Counted from the first letter of the stretch, positions 37,201 to 42,571 are shown. The stretch is DNA of 64,000 nucleotides from Anodontia alba (GCA_964016985.1 OZ024823.1:134622112-134686111), one strand, 5' to 3'. Made by a program: numbers and translations. The notes: generated by a model not told the origin, from the letters alone.

Positions 37201-40200
37201 TAACAGATGTAAAGCGACAACTTCCTATTCAATTTCCAGCCACAAACCCTATCCAAAAATGGCTGTGAAACATAGCTCTCACGGATTCTTGTAACAAACA
37301 TGAACTAACAAACTTTGGGGAGAACTGAATCTCTTGTTTACTTAATTTTAGTATTGATTATGCATTTAGAACCTAATTTTGACCTCGTTACAAGTACTAT
37401 GGAACCTGCAGTATAAATTGGGCTGCACTATTAATGGCAACATTGGTTTTAGTGACAGTTTACTCTTTTAGTAAATATATGTTTGGTTGTAGTGTACCTA
37501 TTTGTGTAGAGTGGTGCAAGCTAGTTTCTTCAGTAAATGTATGTAACATTAAGAATGTAATATGTTAAAACTGCTGTTTTTAAGTTGTTGCTTGGATCTT
37601 ATTTTTAGTATGTGTGTGTGTGTTTGTTTATCTGTTTGTTTATTTTCTTTAGCAGTTCTAATGCTTGTATTGTTTGATTTGTGATTGTATGTTGATTGCT
37701 AATAGATATAACATTACTTGAGGAATAAAGCCAGACTTGGGAAAATATTTTTTTATTAGAATAGAGACAGTATAAAAGCTTAGCCACCTAGCATGTGCAC
37801 AGTGTTGGATGGGGTCTTCACTGTTTGTCTGCCTTACAAACTAACTTTGTAGAATCAGACGGTTAGAATTATGACATAGTAATTGGACGGGTTTTTTACG
37901 TAAAAATTCTGTCCTTTAAAATAGTGATGTAAGGAAGGGGGAGCAGGTGATCTGGCATCATCAGAGATTTACCTTTTGGTTAATCTTTTTTCAAAGTGAT
38001 ATGTTCCTTTATTCTTCAGTGGATTGCTTTCATGTTAGGACTGTTTGTTTCATGGGGTATCTGTTTCATATACAAGCCATTAATAGCACCAAGGACCAAA
38101 AGTTTGGTTTAAAAAATTGGGCTACCTTTATACGTTGTCCGAGGTTTACCTTTTTTCAAAGTGATATGTTACCTTTATTCTTTAGTGGATTGCTTTCATA
38201 TTAGGGCTGTGGCTTCATTGGATGGACCTCTTTCATATACAATTCATTAATGGTATCAAAGACCAAAATTTTGGTTGAAAAAAAAATGCCATTTTTCAAA
38301 ACATTCATTTCAGGTTTACCTTTTGGTTAAGCTTTTTTTCAAAGTGCTATGTTTCCTTTAAATTTCAGTAGATTGCTTCCGTATTTGGACTGATCCTCTT
38401 TAGAGGGACCTCTTCAGTATACACACCAGTGACTCCATCAGTCACCTAAATGTTGGTTTCAAAATACTCATTAGAGGGACCACTTCAGGATGCACACCAG
38501 AGACTCTATCAGTCACCTAAATGTTGGTTTCAAAATACTCATTAGAGGGACCACTTCAGGATGCACACCAGTGACTCCATCAGTCACCTAAATGTTGGTT
38601 TCAAAATACTCATTAGAGGGACCACTTCAGGGTGCACACCAGAGACTCTACCAGTCACCTAAATGTTGGTTTCAAAATACTCATTAGAGGGACCACTTCA
38701 GGATGCACACCAGAGACTCTACCAGTCACCTAAATGTTGGTTTCAAAATACTCATTAGAGGGACCACTTCAGGATGCACACCAGTGACTCCATCAGTCAC
38801 CTAAATTTTGGTTTCAAAATACTCATTATAGGGACCACTACAGTATTATACAAACCAGTGACTCCATCAGTCACCAAAATTTTGGTTTCAAAATACCCAT
38901 TAGAGGGACCACTTCAGTATACTACACACCAGTGACTCCATCAGTCACCTAAATTTTGGTTTCAAAATACTTACAGGGATCCCTTCAGTACACACACCAG
39001 TGACTCCATGTCACCTAAATTTTGGTTACAAAATACCATTTTTTGTAGATTTGTGCAAATTTCCATGTTATGCTTTTTTGGTAACCTATTTCCAAAGTGC
39101 TATACTTCTACATTTTCCAATGTATTATTTATATGCAGGTTGTAGCGTCAGTGGCTGAGCCTCTTCTACATATTTACCAGTGACCACAGCAGTAACCAGC
39201 AGGAAACAGATTTTCTTTTACTTGTACAGGTTGTAGCTTCTGTGGCTGAGCCTGTTCTATATACTTACCAGTTGCCACATCAGCAACCATTAGTAATGTC
39301 TGTCCTCCATCCGTCATTAACTTTTCACATTTTTGACAGGTCCTCCAGAACAGTGAATCAGACTGAGCTGAAACTTGGTGGGAGGCATTGAGGCATTGCC
39401 AGAGTATGTACCCTGTTCCAAAACAGTACTGGAAACTTGTCCATAATGCCATTAGGCATTTTTCTTCTGTTTATTTTTATGATTAGGCTGAAACAAGCCA
39501 TAAATTAAATGTACCTACCAGCAATAGCAAATGCACCCGAAGAATACTCGGATCAGCCTGCACATTCCCATAGTCTGAGCACTCTCACTGTCTGCCTTAA
39601 GACACTGGATCATTGGCTGTTCACAGAGCACCCAGTAAAGACTGATCAGCCTGTACATCTGCACAGTCTGATCAGTGTCACTGTCTGCCTGAAGAAGTGT
39701 TGGATTCTTGTCTATCCAGAGATCACCAATCAGCCTGAGTGAGTGCACAGGCTGATCTGTGTCTTTGCTGGGTGTACATGACATTGTCAAGAGGATATTT
39801 GCTTACATTTTGGCTCAAATGTTCTTTTTGACATTAATTAAATGTTTCATAAACCTTTGTAGGCCAAGTCCTGGTCTCTACCACAACCAAGTTCGCCGAG
39901 GAAGTCTTTGTCATTTGTTGATCTGGAGTCGATGAAACATTCCAGGATTCATTCTCTACCAGGGCATACCAGTCTTAGTCAAGCTATGAAAGTGTACCAA
40001 GGGTAAGCTGATTAACCCTTGCCTTGCGGAATAAATTAAGATGCTATGGCCACTTCTGATTTCCAGCCAATGAGATTACTTGATCTATTTTTTTGATCTA
40101 CACTGTTTGCTAAGACAGTGTATGTCATGTTAAGCAAGAGAAGAGTTAACGAGTATAATTACACATCAGATTTTCTGCCATTGTTTTTAGTCATTTTTGA

Positions 40201-42332
40201 GCTCAAATAGTATAGATAGTGGGTACCTTGTGGACTCAACTCCTAAAGTTGTAGACGGTTTTTTTTGAAACTGTGCAGGTGTATTTTGCCATGGTCTGAA
40301 GATATGCATGTGCTTTTGTGATATTCCTGAATTTATTCTTATCACTTTTTCCGCATTTTGAATTAAGTCATTTTTTACAGCTTATAAATATAATGTGCAT
40401 AGATAATTGGTACCTTGTGGAGGCAACTCCTCTTAAAGTTGTGGACTTTAAAAGCACATCCAGTTGTCTATTTGAGTTGTAGTTCATGTACTTACAAAAG
40501 GCGGGGGACATAAATTCCTTTTGGAATTTGCTTATTTCCCCTGAAAACAGACCTTGACATTTCATTCAGAATGCCTTTTTAGGAGACAGTGTGAGTTGAA
40601 TGCCAACATCCATTTGAATATAGTTCAAACGAACTGGGCCTATTTTCAGGCCCTGAGGTTATAAAACTTTTGTCATGCTCAACTCAGCTGAGCATGAAAT
40701 TTGTCCTGCTAATAAATCTAAAATTACTAACAACTGCAAATTCTTTCTTGCTAAACATTGCTGAGCATGAAAATTTATCTGCTAGTAAATATGAAAATGC
40801 CAACTATTGTTGGCATTTTCATATTTATTAGCAGAGAAAATTTTCAAACTTGACTTAGAAATCATCAAGACAAACATTTTGAGCAAGATCCATGATAATT
40901 GCTTCAAAAATGTGAATGCTAGAGTGTTAACAAGGTTTTCCGTTGATTTGGCCCCGGTGACCTGGTGTTTGACCCCATGTGACCCAGTTTTGAACTTGAC
41001 CTAGAAATCATCAAGACAAACACATTGAGCAAGATTCATGATGATTGATTCAAAAATGTGACCCCTGGAGTGTTAACAAGGTCTTCTTTTGATTTGGCCC
41101 GGTGATCTAGTTTTTGAACCGAAGTGAGCCAGTTTCGAACTTGACCTAGAAATCATCAAGACAAACATTTTAAGCAAGATTCATGATGATTGCTTCAAAA
41201 ATGTTACCGCTAGAGTGTTAACAATGTTTTCCTCTGATTTGGCCTGGAGACCTAGTTTTTGACCTCAAGTGACCCAGTTTCAAACAACCTAGAAATCATC
41301 AAAACAAAACATTTTGAGCAAGATTCATGATGATTGCTTTAAAAATGTGACCTCTAGGGTGTTAACAATATTTTCCTTTGGTTTGACCTGGTGACCTAGT
41401 TTTTGACCCCAAGTGACCCATTTCAAACTTGACCTAGATTTCATAGGGGCAAACATTCTGAGCAAGTTTCATCAAGATCAGGTAAAAACTGTGGCCTCTA
41501 GTGTGTTAACAAACTAATTGTTGATGATGGACGACAAGCGACAGAGGGCGATCATAATAATGGTTGGAAAAGCAAAGTGCTTTATCTTGAGTGATGAACT
41601 AGAAGTATACATTTCACTTACTGTGCTTTCCATATCCTTTGAAAAGACATTTTTTATTTGGCGTTTTATTCTAGATGGAAAAATTGATTTGTGATTGACA
41701 ATTACTCATCAAAAACCATATGTTGTTCCTGTTCAGTGCTTTATTTTCAAATATTTACTGAAAAATTAATTTTATTGCCAAAAATGGGTCTGGACATGCA
41801 TTTTCTGTAGTAAACTAGATTTTTTTTCTTTTTTTCTTTTTTTTGTTATCAAAAATTTTTTTTTGCTTTTCCTCATTAATTTTAAGTCATTGATGTTCCA
41901 CAACAATATTGTGAAAATTTCAGAAATTTTAAACAAATGAAACTTGTTGAAAACCTGCATTCAAACTACCTACCCTATTGATTTTTGCATAATTTGTGGT
42001 CATTTTTACTGTGGGAAAGATGGATTTTTTCAATTTTTTAAAAAAATTACTGAATAGAAGAAAACTTTTTGTGCATAGGTAGTTGCAACAAAAAGGTTTC
42101 GCATTGAATCATGACAAAAATTTGCCAATTTACTTTTTCTGAATAATGTGCCATGCAAAAAAACTACTTTCTAAAAGCTGTCGAAAGCATAGTAGGTTAA
42201 CATTATGCAATGTCAGGTGAAACACATTATTTCTACTATTTTTTTTTTCCCAGGTCTGAGTCTGCAAAGAAGAAAAGTGCTGAGAAGAAAAGAGAGCATA
42301 CAGATATAGGGGAATATCAGATCAGAATATAA
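6926..42332 (+). CDS. VASH: Vasohibin (tubulin tyrosine carboxypeptidase), ten coding exons
   Basis: Transglutaminase-like cysteine protease that, with its small partner SVBP, removes the C-terminal Tyr of alpha-tubulin (family knowledge). Joined exons: 6926-7246, 11745-11836, 15337-15393, 17523-17597, 19837-20008, 21179-21224, 24830-24909, 27117-27200, 39863-40002, 42254-42332; every junction is GT-AG and phases agree, giving 381 residues (human VASH1 365). Residues 60-92 contain the conserved VNKNGFPVDD...HVAKIHPDG block. The triad is visible: Cys174 in LPIKCLEAVILG, His209 in HRHVVLG, Ser226 in GRYGALGMSRREDLMYKP, with the 35- and 17-residue spacings of human C169/H204/S221. The C terminus ends GEYQIRI, like vertebrate GYQIRV. 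The start is the first ATG after an in-frame stop at 6905. Residues 19-59 are Lys/Arg/Glu-rich and variable. Introns total about 34 kb and are full of transposable elements. Confidence 0.96.
8259..8294. repeat. Poly-T tract
   Basis: Homopolymer T run within the interior of the long-TIR element, preceded by a TTTA microsatellite at about 8143-8164. Confidence 0.85.
8424..8500. repeat. Two-copy direct repeat, ~40 bp unit
   Basis: GGTGTTTAACGACTTGTGAA followed by GCTTTAACGACTT occurs twice, about 42 bp apart, inside the long-TIR element. The motif TTAACGACTT recurs within each copy. Function unknown. Confidence 0.75.
9117..9573 (+). pseudogene. Ulp1-like (C48) protease C terminus fused to a PHD finger, transposon-borne
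   Basis: The frame 9117-9542 contains VQQQPNSYDCGLFAIANVVE, the Gln...Asp-Cys-Gly active-site block of Ulp1/SENP-type cysteine peptidases. Just upstream, in a different frame, LYDSAIEWG resembles the strand preceding it. The C-terminal part is a PHD finger: WCYCRMPE, MIYCDNRKCKTWFH, then EW, a TGA stop at 9540-9542, and CPSC in the same frame. One zinc ligand is lost (Arg in RKRVGL where Cys is usual). The frame break upstream, the internal stop and the lost ligand mark it as a decaying remnant. Its place inside long inverted repeats indicates a transposon gene, not a host exon of vasohibin. Confidence 0.75.
10556..11744. other. Rest of vasohibin intron 1, no gene seen
   Basis: No recognisable exon or element. 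Contains a short run of ACAT repeats (about 10823-10840), an A-rich tract at about 11495-11531 and a G-rich patch near 11070-11112. The last bases before 11745 form a pyrimidine-rich acceptor ending TTTCAG. Confidence 0.6.
11745..11836 (+). CDS. VASH: Vasohibin coding exon 2
   Basis: Acceptor TTTCAG precedes ATGCCTTACCC; the frame reads MPYPTPPVNFSPVLSVLERL and then EKIQYYMNAL, matching the vertebrate segment before YNHTGTQFFEI. The donor is CA/GTATCC, so the exon ends after two bases of the Gln138 codon. A partial second copy lies at 15652-15841. Confidence 0.93.
11767..11957 (+). repeat. Parent copy of a 190-bp duplicated segment (exon 2 plus intron)
   Basis: Exon 2 from GTCAACTTCTCACCAG through about 120 bp of the following intron is repeated at 15652-15841 with roughly 85-90% identity by eye. 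The acceptor and first 22 bases of the exon are not in the copy. Confidence 0.9.
12290..12500. repeat. GGCAATATTGCC-type palindromic cluster
   Basis: Repeated short palindromes such as GGCAATATTGC, TGGCAATAACTTATTGCCA and TGGCAATATTTTATTGCCA. The same motif family forms a second cluster at 14155-14400 in the same intron. Confidence 0.75.
12690..13720. repeat. Tandem array, ~160-bp units, with GCCCCCGCC hairpin cap
   Basis: Starts with ATGCCCCCGCCATTTTTAAT and GGGGGGTGGGGGCATA, an imperfect hairpin, and then holds about five units that share TTTATACACAGGCATATAAT, AAAATGTAGGTCAAGTT and GTTATGGCCCTTTTTC-like words. Ends near ATGACCCCTGGGCAGGGGCA. The same cap-and-array design recurs at 25790, 49300, 54990 and 57130 with different unit sequence. 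No coding role seen. Confidence 0.8.
14155..14400. repeat. Second GGCAATATTGCC palindromic cluster
   Basis: Contains GGCAGTATTGCAGCAATATT, CTGGCAATATTGCGGG, CAGTATTGCCACAATATTGC and GGTAATATTGCTGCAATATT. Many of these words are 10-12 bp self-complementary. Confidence 0.8.
14611..15080. repeat. GATCAG hairpin, TACTC-type MITE and a ~190-bp composite hairpin repeat
   Basis: 14611-14675 is a GATCAG hairpin. 14700-14890 is an inverted-repeat element running from GAGGAATTGTTAGGAGGAGT to the inverted CTCCTTCTTAACCG. 14880-15080 joins ATGCTGAATAAATTAAGATG, CCAATCAGATTACTTGAT and a hairpin with arms CAGTTGGCTTCTTC/GAAGCCAACTG, and ends near GTCAACAAG. The last type recurs at 24120, 28509, 34300, 40015, 47517 and 62350. 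Confidence 0.7.
15200..15312. repeat. Short tandem repeat, ~33-bp unit, three copies
   Basis: Three consecutive copies of a unit containing CAGATTATTAGAGAATTTGA or close variants, just upstream of exon 3. Confidence 0.75.
15337..15393 (+). CDS. VASH: Vasohibin coding exon 3
   Basis: Acceptor GTCCAG, then A completing Gln138, followed by YNHTGTQFFEIRKNRPLS; donor GG/GTAAGA. At 57 nt it is the second-shortest coding exon after exon 6. YNHTGTQFFEI is a near-invariant vasohibin block. Confidence 0.95.
15510..15655. repeat. 31-bp tandem repeat with TACTAAC words
   Basis: About four and a half copies of a unit reading ACAGTATACCAATGATATTG plus ACAGTATACTA. Every unit contains TACTAACAG. The last unit abuts the duplicated exon 2 segment and supplies an AG at 15643-15644 directly before it. 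Confidence 0.9.
15645..15722 (+). CDS. Possible in-frame cassette exon (duplicate of vasohibin exon 2)
   Basis: 15652-15722 copies most of exon 2 and retains its donor CA/GTATCC. If the AG at 15643-15644 is used as acceptor the exon is 78 nt, enters and leaves in phase 2 and so could sit between exons 3 and 4 without shifting the frame. It would read IPINFSPVLSVLERLKK and IHHYMNAL. A TACTAAC word 34 bp upstream could act as branch point, but there is no pyrimidine tract. The frame contains no stop. Use as an exon is speculative; a silent duplication is the simpler reading. Confidence 0.3.
15652..15841 (+). repeat. VASH: Second copy of the exon 2 segment in intron 3
   Basis: Near-collinear with 11767-11957, including ~120 bp of intron sequence (for example GACTGCATTTGTCCACATTC in both), so it arose by DNA duplication and not by retrotransposition of spliced RNA. 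It begins exactly at the end of the 31-bp tandem repeat. Confidence 0.92.
15870..16975. repeat. Tandem array, ~140-bp units (about six)
   Basis: Units share TTTTCATTAAACTTTGGTCA, GAGATGATGTGCAGAA, CTCAAGGTCAAGG and CTCCATATCTCCTTTACCCC. A flank of CTGTCTGTC/CCATCTGTCTG words precedes the array. Non-coding. Confidence 0.85.
17251..17318. repeat. GATCAG hairpin repeat
   Basis: AAACAGTGCAGATCCAGATC ... GATCGGGATCAATGCTGTTT with inner arms GTTGGCTTCTTC/GAAGCAAAC. A member of the family described at 43913-43982. Confidence 0.8.
17523..17597 (+). CDS. VASH: Vasohibin coding exon 4, with catalytic Cys
   Basis: A poly-T acceptor ending TTTCAG is followed by LMECAKDMIRESLPIKCLEA and VILG; Cys174 is the catalytic nucleophile by alignment with vertebrate LPIKCLEAVILG. 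Donor AT/GTATCC. The upstream TA microsatellite and T run form an unusually simple acceptor tract. Confidence 0.95.
17635..17865. mobile_element. Full-length palindromic MITE, ~230 bp
   Basis: Ends AGACTGGCTCTGGTCC... and ...GGACTGGAGCCAGTCT are inverted repeats, and the centre TATTATGAAGCACTGGTCAC / GATCAGTGCTTCATAATA folds back too. Same family as 19142-19373. It begins only 38 bp after the exon 4 donor. Confidence 0.8.
17968..18230. mobile_element. Pogo/Tigger-like MITE, left part
   Basis: CAGTAAACCCTCGTTACAAC preceded by TA is the left end seen complete at 35157-35500 (CAGTGAACCCTCATTACAAC). An internal hairpin lies at GAATTGCCTCACTGAGGTGATTC. The right terminal repeat is missing. Confidence 0.7.
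18310..18418. repeat. Large palindrome, two 47-bp arms with 15-bp loop
   Basis: Left arm 18310-18356 starts ACCCAGCTAGCATTCTACGT; right arm 18372-18418 ends ACGTAGAATGCTGACTGGGT and pairs with it along the whole length, with only a few mismatches. The arms contain GGGCCGTCATCGGCCC, itself nearly self-complementary and far more GC-rich than its surroundings. Confidence 0.9.
18420..18850. other. Intron 4 stretch without recognised features
   Basis: AT-rich sequence, no exon signal. A short repeat scrap GGTTCATGGAGTTCAGTCAA near 18690 resembles one near 21375, on the opposite strand. Confidence 0.5.
19142..19373. mobile_element. Near-perfect palindromic MITE, ~232 bp
   Basis: Arms start TAGACTGGCTCCAATCTCTA and end ACTGGAGCCAGTCTA; the centre CTGGTCACTAGAG / CTCTAGTGACCAG is a perfect inverted pair. 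Almost the whole element folds into one hairpin. Sister copy at 17635-17865. Confidence 0.88.
19378..19805. repeat. Composite element with CCCTAAATATTGGG outer ends and GATCAG hairpin core
   Basis: TATTTACCCTAAATATTGGG at about 19380 is inverted as CCCAATATTTAGGGTATTTA at about 19777. The core 19637-19704 is a hairpin: CAGTGTAGACCCTGATCAGA, inner arms GACTGCTCCT/AGGAGCAGTC, then TGATCTGGGTCTGCACT. Similar outer-plus-core units occur at 31955-32157, 43797-44018 and 59380-59555. Confidence 0.75.
19837..20008 (+). CDS. VASH: Vasohibin coding exon 5, with catalytic His and Ser
   Basis: Acceptor ATACAG, then YLTNGMMGVERFAISFKTAF and NGNTHRHVVLGIYHSGRYGA followed by LGMSRREDLMYKP. His209 and Ser226 complete the non-canonical Cys-His-Ser centre. 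Phase 0 donor AAG/GTCAGT. With 172 nt this is the largest internal exon. Confidence 0.96.
20660..20885. mobile_element. Inverted-repeat MITE with GTACTCATTAGAAGTGCCTC core
   Basis: Outer arms AGAGGAATTGTTAAGGAGGA and TCTCCTTAACAATTCCTCT; centre GTACTCATTAGAAGTGCCTC / GAGGCACTTCTAATGAGTAC, perfectly inverted. This is the clearest copy of a family with many partial copies (14700, 21590, 24360, 28740, 34550, 42690, 43000, 45690, 47260, 54790, 56890, 60000, 62640). Confidence 0.85.
21179..21224 (+). CDS. VASH: Vasohibin coding exon 6
   Basis: A strong poly-T acceptor precedes SLSEVVFDFEKSYKK, matching vertebrate TLSELVLDFEAAYGRC; donor T/GTAAGT. At 46 nt it is the smallest exon and could be missed by automated annotation. 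Confidence 0.93.
21813..24034. mobile_element. Solo LTR of an LTR retrotransposon, 2.2 kb
   Basis: Begins TGTCACGTGATC and ends GGGACGTGACA, i.e. TG...CA with inverted TGTCACGT/ACGTGACA tips, flanked by the 5-bp direct repeat CACTC (21808-21812 and 24035-24039). No gag, protease, integrase or reverse transcriptase coding was seen inside, and no internal copy of the ends, so a solo LTR left by recombination is the simplest reading; a non-coding LTR-type derivative is the alternative. Four copies of CTGATCAGGGTCTA or close variants lie at 23034, 23071, 23151 and 23189. It interrupts an older hairpin repeat in intron 6. Confidence 0.78.
24120..24320. repeat. Composite hairpin repeat (GTTGGCTTC type)
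   Basis: GCAAACAGTGTAGATCCAGA ... TCTAGATCTGCACTGTTTGC with inner arms CAGTTGGCTTC/GAAGCCAACTG; followed by AAGTAATCTGATTGGCTG and CATCTTAATTTATTCAGC, the inverted form of the arrangement at 14880 and 28509. Confidence 0.85.
24830..24909 (+). CDS. VASH: Vasohibin coding exon 7
   Basis: Acceptor GTTTCAG, AC completing Tyr255, then WHEVKKIKIGLPVPHDPHSY and EFIQWK, matching vertebrate WHVLKKVKLGQ.VSHDPHS. Donor AAG/GTAACT, phase 0. Confidence 0.95.
24930..25145. repeat. GAAAAG.GGTCTACT hairpin element
   Basis: CTTCTGAAAAGAGGTCTACT and CCCTTTCAGAAGGGAAG are in inverted arrangement. A second copy is at 43565-43800 (GCTTCTGAAAAGGGGTCTAC ... ACCCCTTTCAGAAGGGAGG). Confidence 0.7.
25790..26392. repeat. 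Tandem array (~130-145 bp units) capped by CCTGCCAC...GTGGCGGGG hairpin
   Basis: Four units share AAATTTGCCCATTAGCAAT, ACCAAGTTTGGTGAAAATCC and TTTACTCAAGTTATTGTCC. The right end is a hairpin ATACCCTGCCAC/GTGGCGGGGTAT near 26360-26388, preceded by GGACGGACAG-type words. Confidence 0.85.
26726..26792. repeat. GATCAG-type hairpin repeat (GATGAG variant)
   Basis: GCAAACAGTGTAAACCCTGA ... CGTCAGGCTTTGTTTGCC with inner arms GAGATGCCA/TGGCGTCTC. Confidence 0.7.
27117..27200 (+). CDS. VASH: Vasohibin coding exon 8
   Basis: TTTTACAG acceptor, then SLVLTRNKMTQQEVSREVDS and HSKLIRSK, corresponding to vertebrate HSVLDVERLGRDDFRKELERHARDMRLK. Donor AAG/GTGGGT, phase 0. This closes the catalytic domain; what follows is the variable C-terminal tail. 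Confidence 0.9.
27700..27767. repeat. Variant hairpin with CAGCCTGTGCA arms
   Basis: AATGAAGGCTCAGATCAGCC, TGTGCATTTGCACA loop, then GGCTGATCAGGGCCTTCATT. Same GATCAG logic as the main family but different arms; relatives near 29573-29635 and 46150-46228, all close to CAGCAAAG/CAATGAA words. Confidence 0.8.
28090..28111. repeat. Poly-A tract
   Basis: Homopolymer A run in intron 8. Comparable A runs lie at 17356-17377, 30930-30951 and about 33920-33960. Confidence 0.9.
28509..28720. repeat. Composite hairpin repeat (GTTGGCTTC type)
   Basis: CATGCTGAATAAATAAAGAT, CCACTCAGATTACTTGATC, then hairpin ACAAACAGTGCAGATCCAGA ... ACTGTTTGC with inner arms CAGTTGGCTTCTT/AAGAAGCCAACTG, ending CAGCAAGAGAAGGGTTAA. 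Confidence 0.85.
29923..30117. mobile_element. CAGGCCCTGAGGTTATAAAA element nested in another repeat
   Basis: Runs from CAGGCCCTGAGGTTATAAAA to the imperfect inverted end TTTTGTAACCTTGGAGCCTG. It interrupts a GTACTCATTAGAAGTG-type MITE whose two halves continue at 29900-29922 and 30118-30200. A second copy lies at 40645-40850. Confidence 0.65.
31062..31335. mobile_element. MITE with CCATATTTGA.C / GTAA...GGT ends
   Basis: ACCATATTTGATCCATTTAC and CCCCTATAAGCGCACAG at the left, with AAGCGCACAGTGCGGTAATT near the right in inverted order. A second copy lies at about 44877-45222 (CATATTTGACCTAATTACTG ... TTATAAGGTCAAACATGG). Confidence 0.6.
31490..31796 (-). mobile_element. tRNA-derived SINE, full length
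   Basis: Read on the minus strand it begins GCCGGCCTTGGTGGCTCAGT, with an A-box-like TGGCTCAGTTGG and a B-box GGTTCAACCCC, and ends with GGCCGTAAAACCTC followed by an A-rich CAAACAAA tail. Nearly identical copies lie at 47955-48262 and 55048-55355, and a 5'-truncated one at 61321-61467. The target duplication is not clear for this copy. Confidence 0.88.
31955..32157. repeat. Composite CCCTAAATATTGGG element with short GATCAG core
   Basis: TATTTACCCTAAATATTGGG at the left and CCCAATATTCAGGGTTATTA at the right. The core reads GCAAACAGTGTAGACCCTGA ... TGGGTCTACACTGTTTGC, with a shorter loop than other copies. Confidence 0.75.
32458..33737 (-). mobile_element. Mariner element, inactive
   Basis: Terminal inverted repeats CGAGGGTCATCTGATAAATA (left) and its near complement TATTTATCAGCTGACCCTCG (right), flanked by TA (32456-32457, 33738-33739). 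The transposase runs on the minus strand from 33574 to 32531, broken by one in-frame TGA at about 33287-33289. Element length 1280 bp is typical. It sits in vasohibin intron 8. Confidence 0.92.
32531..33574 (-). pseudogene. Mariner transposase with mutated catalytic residues
   Basis: The N-terminal part (MVESVFVLMCDKILPYFKIE ...) carries a helix-turn-helix region with STVCRWVQKF; after one nonsense codon the frame continues EEIAHKTGISHSSIHTIL and then the catalytic domain. The first acidic site reads ATEETW (Glu where DETW is usual), the second block LHDKATPH (Lys for Asn), and the third SPDLSSPGYDLF, where Gly replaces the Asp expected at the DD34D spacing. Three changes at the active site plus a stop make it dead. 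It has no relation to vasohibin function. Confidence 0.9.
34300..34510. repeat. Composite hairpin repeat (GTTGACTTC type)
   Basis: CATGCTGAATAAATTAAGAT ... GCAAACAGTGCAGATCCAGA, inner arms CAGTTGACTTCTTC/GAAGGCAACTG, ...GATCTGGATCTACACTGTTT. Same family as 14880 and 28509. Confidence 0.85.
34851..35154. mobile_element. Pogo/Tigger-like MITE
   Basis: CAGTCAACTCTCATTATCTT at the left and a right end matching the copy at window position 1-141 (CTTCGAGATAATGCGTCATC). Contains the inverted pair AAATATTGTGGAAAAGGAG / TCCTCTTTTCCACAATATTT. It abuts the next MITE with only TA between them. Confidence 0.8.
35157..35500. mobile_element. Second pogo/Tigger-like MITE, adjacent
   Basis: Starts CAGTGAACCCTCATTACAAC and ends AAAGAGGGTTGACTG, flanked by TA (35155-35156 and 35501-35502). 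An internal hairpin AGAAATGCCTCACTGAGGCAGTTCT lies near 35310. A partial relative is at 17968. Confidence 0.82.
35727..35965. repeat. Hairpin element with AACCCTTAAAACGCC ends
   Basis: AACCCTTAAAACGCCAAG at the left; the right end GTTTAAAGGTTAA is a weak inverse. The core 35831-35898 is one of the best GATCAG hairpins: ACAAACAGTGTGGACCCAGA, inner arms GACTGCTCCT/AGGAGCAGTC, TGATCTGGGTCCACACTGTT. Confidence 0.75.
36120..37900. other. Repeat-poor part of vasohibin intron 8
   Basis: About 1.8 kb in which I recognise no repeat family and no coding exon. It contrasts with the repeat-filled flanks. The reading frame 36794-37039 has no recognisable domain and no convincing splice context. Confidence 0.5.
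38395..39045. repeat. Minisatellite, 71-bp unit, about nine copies
   Basis: Successive TTAGAGGGACCACTTCAGGA words start at 38471, 38542, 38613 and 38684, a strict 71-bp period; each unit also contains CACCAGTGACTCCATCAGTC and ATGTTGGTTTCAAAATACTC. Central units are nearly identical, outer units degenerate, with a gradual indel drift after 38820. Confidence 0.93.
39540..39780. repeat. Cluster of GATCAGCCTG hairpin variants
   Basis: GATCAGCCTGCACATTCCCA, TGATCAGCCTGTACATCTGC, ACAGTCTGATCAGTGTCACT and AATCAGCCTGAGTGAGTGC, then GCACAGGCTGATCTGTG. Tandem relatives of the 27700-27767 hairpin. Confidence 0.65.
39863..40002 (+). CDS. VASH: Vasohibin coding exon 9
   Basis: Acceptor TTTGTAG, then a Ser/Pro-rich tail: AKSWSLPQPSSPRKSLSFVD and LESMKHSRIHSLPGHTSLSQ, ending AMKVYQG across the junction. 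The phase-0 acceptor matches exon 8 and the phase-2 donor GG/GTAAGC matches exon 10. Vertebrate vasohibins have a comparable Ser/Arg/Pro-rich C-terminal region, so identity rests on phase, frame and position. RKSLSF and PSSPRK look like phosphorylation-prone sites (inference). Confidence 0.82.
40015..40150. repeat. Composite hairpin repeat, internally deleted
   Basis: AACCCTTGCCTTGCGGAATA ... CCAATGAGATTACTTGATC followed directly by GATCTACACTGTTTGCTAAG; the left half of the hairpin is missing. Starts 12 bp after the exon 9 donor. Confidence 0.75.
40645..40850. mobile_element. Second copy of the CAGGCCCTGAGGTTATAAAA element
   Basis: Collinear with 29923-30117 up to ATATGAAAATGCCAAC, then runs into an inverted copy TGGCATTTTCATATTTATTA instead of the usual right end. 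Confidence 0.7.
40840..41575. repeat. Tandem array, ~145-bp units (five)
   Basis: Units share ACTTGACCTAGAAATCATCA, GAGCAAGATTCATGATGATT, GAGTGTTAACAAGGTTTTCC and CCTAGTTTTTGACC. Ends near GACGACAAGCGACAGAGGGC. Confidence 0.85.
41576..42253. other. End of intron 9, no gene seen
   Basis: AT-rich with a T-rich patch at 41820-41870; ends in the T8-CCCAG acceptor of exon 10. Confidence 0.6.
42254..42332 (+). CDS. VASH: Vasohibin coding exon 10 and stop
   Basis: T-rich acceptor ending CCCAG, then SESAKKKSAEKKREHTDIGE and YQIRI, stop TAA at 42330-42332. The Lys-rich run and final YQIR(I/V) are shared with vertebrate vasohibins, which fixes the C terminus. Confidence 0.93.
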
Positions 42333-42480
42333 ACCAAAATATCCAAGTGTTCAACTTCATCATAGCTTCTGATGAGGCACATTTTCCATTACCAAAACAC
42401 GCCTATTCAAATATATTGAAAATTTTACAACCAGAAAAGGAAATTTTCAGATGAAAAATTCTGAAATTTTTCATATTCCT

Positions 42481-42571
42481 GCTCAAAATATAGATTGTGA
42501 GAACTGGTTAGAACTGCCTTGGTGAGGCAGTTCTAACGAGTACCCACAATCTATGATTTTTAGCAAAATGA
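42481..42571. repeat. Palindrome with AGAACTGCCT/AGGCAGTTCT centre
   Basis: TGCTCAAAATATAGATTGTG ... TTAGAACTGCCT TGGTG AGGCAGTTCTAACG ... CACAATCTATGATTTTTAGC. Lies in the likely vasohibin 3' UTR or just beyond, ~150 bp after the stop. Confidence 0.8.
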
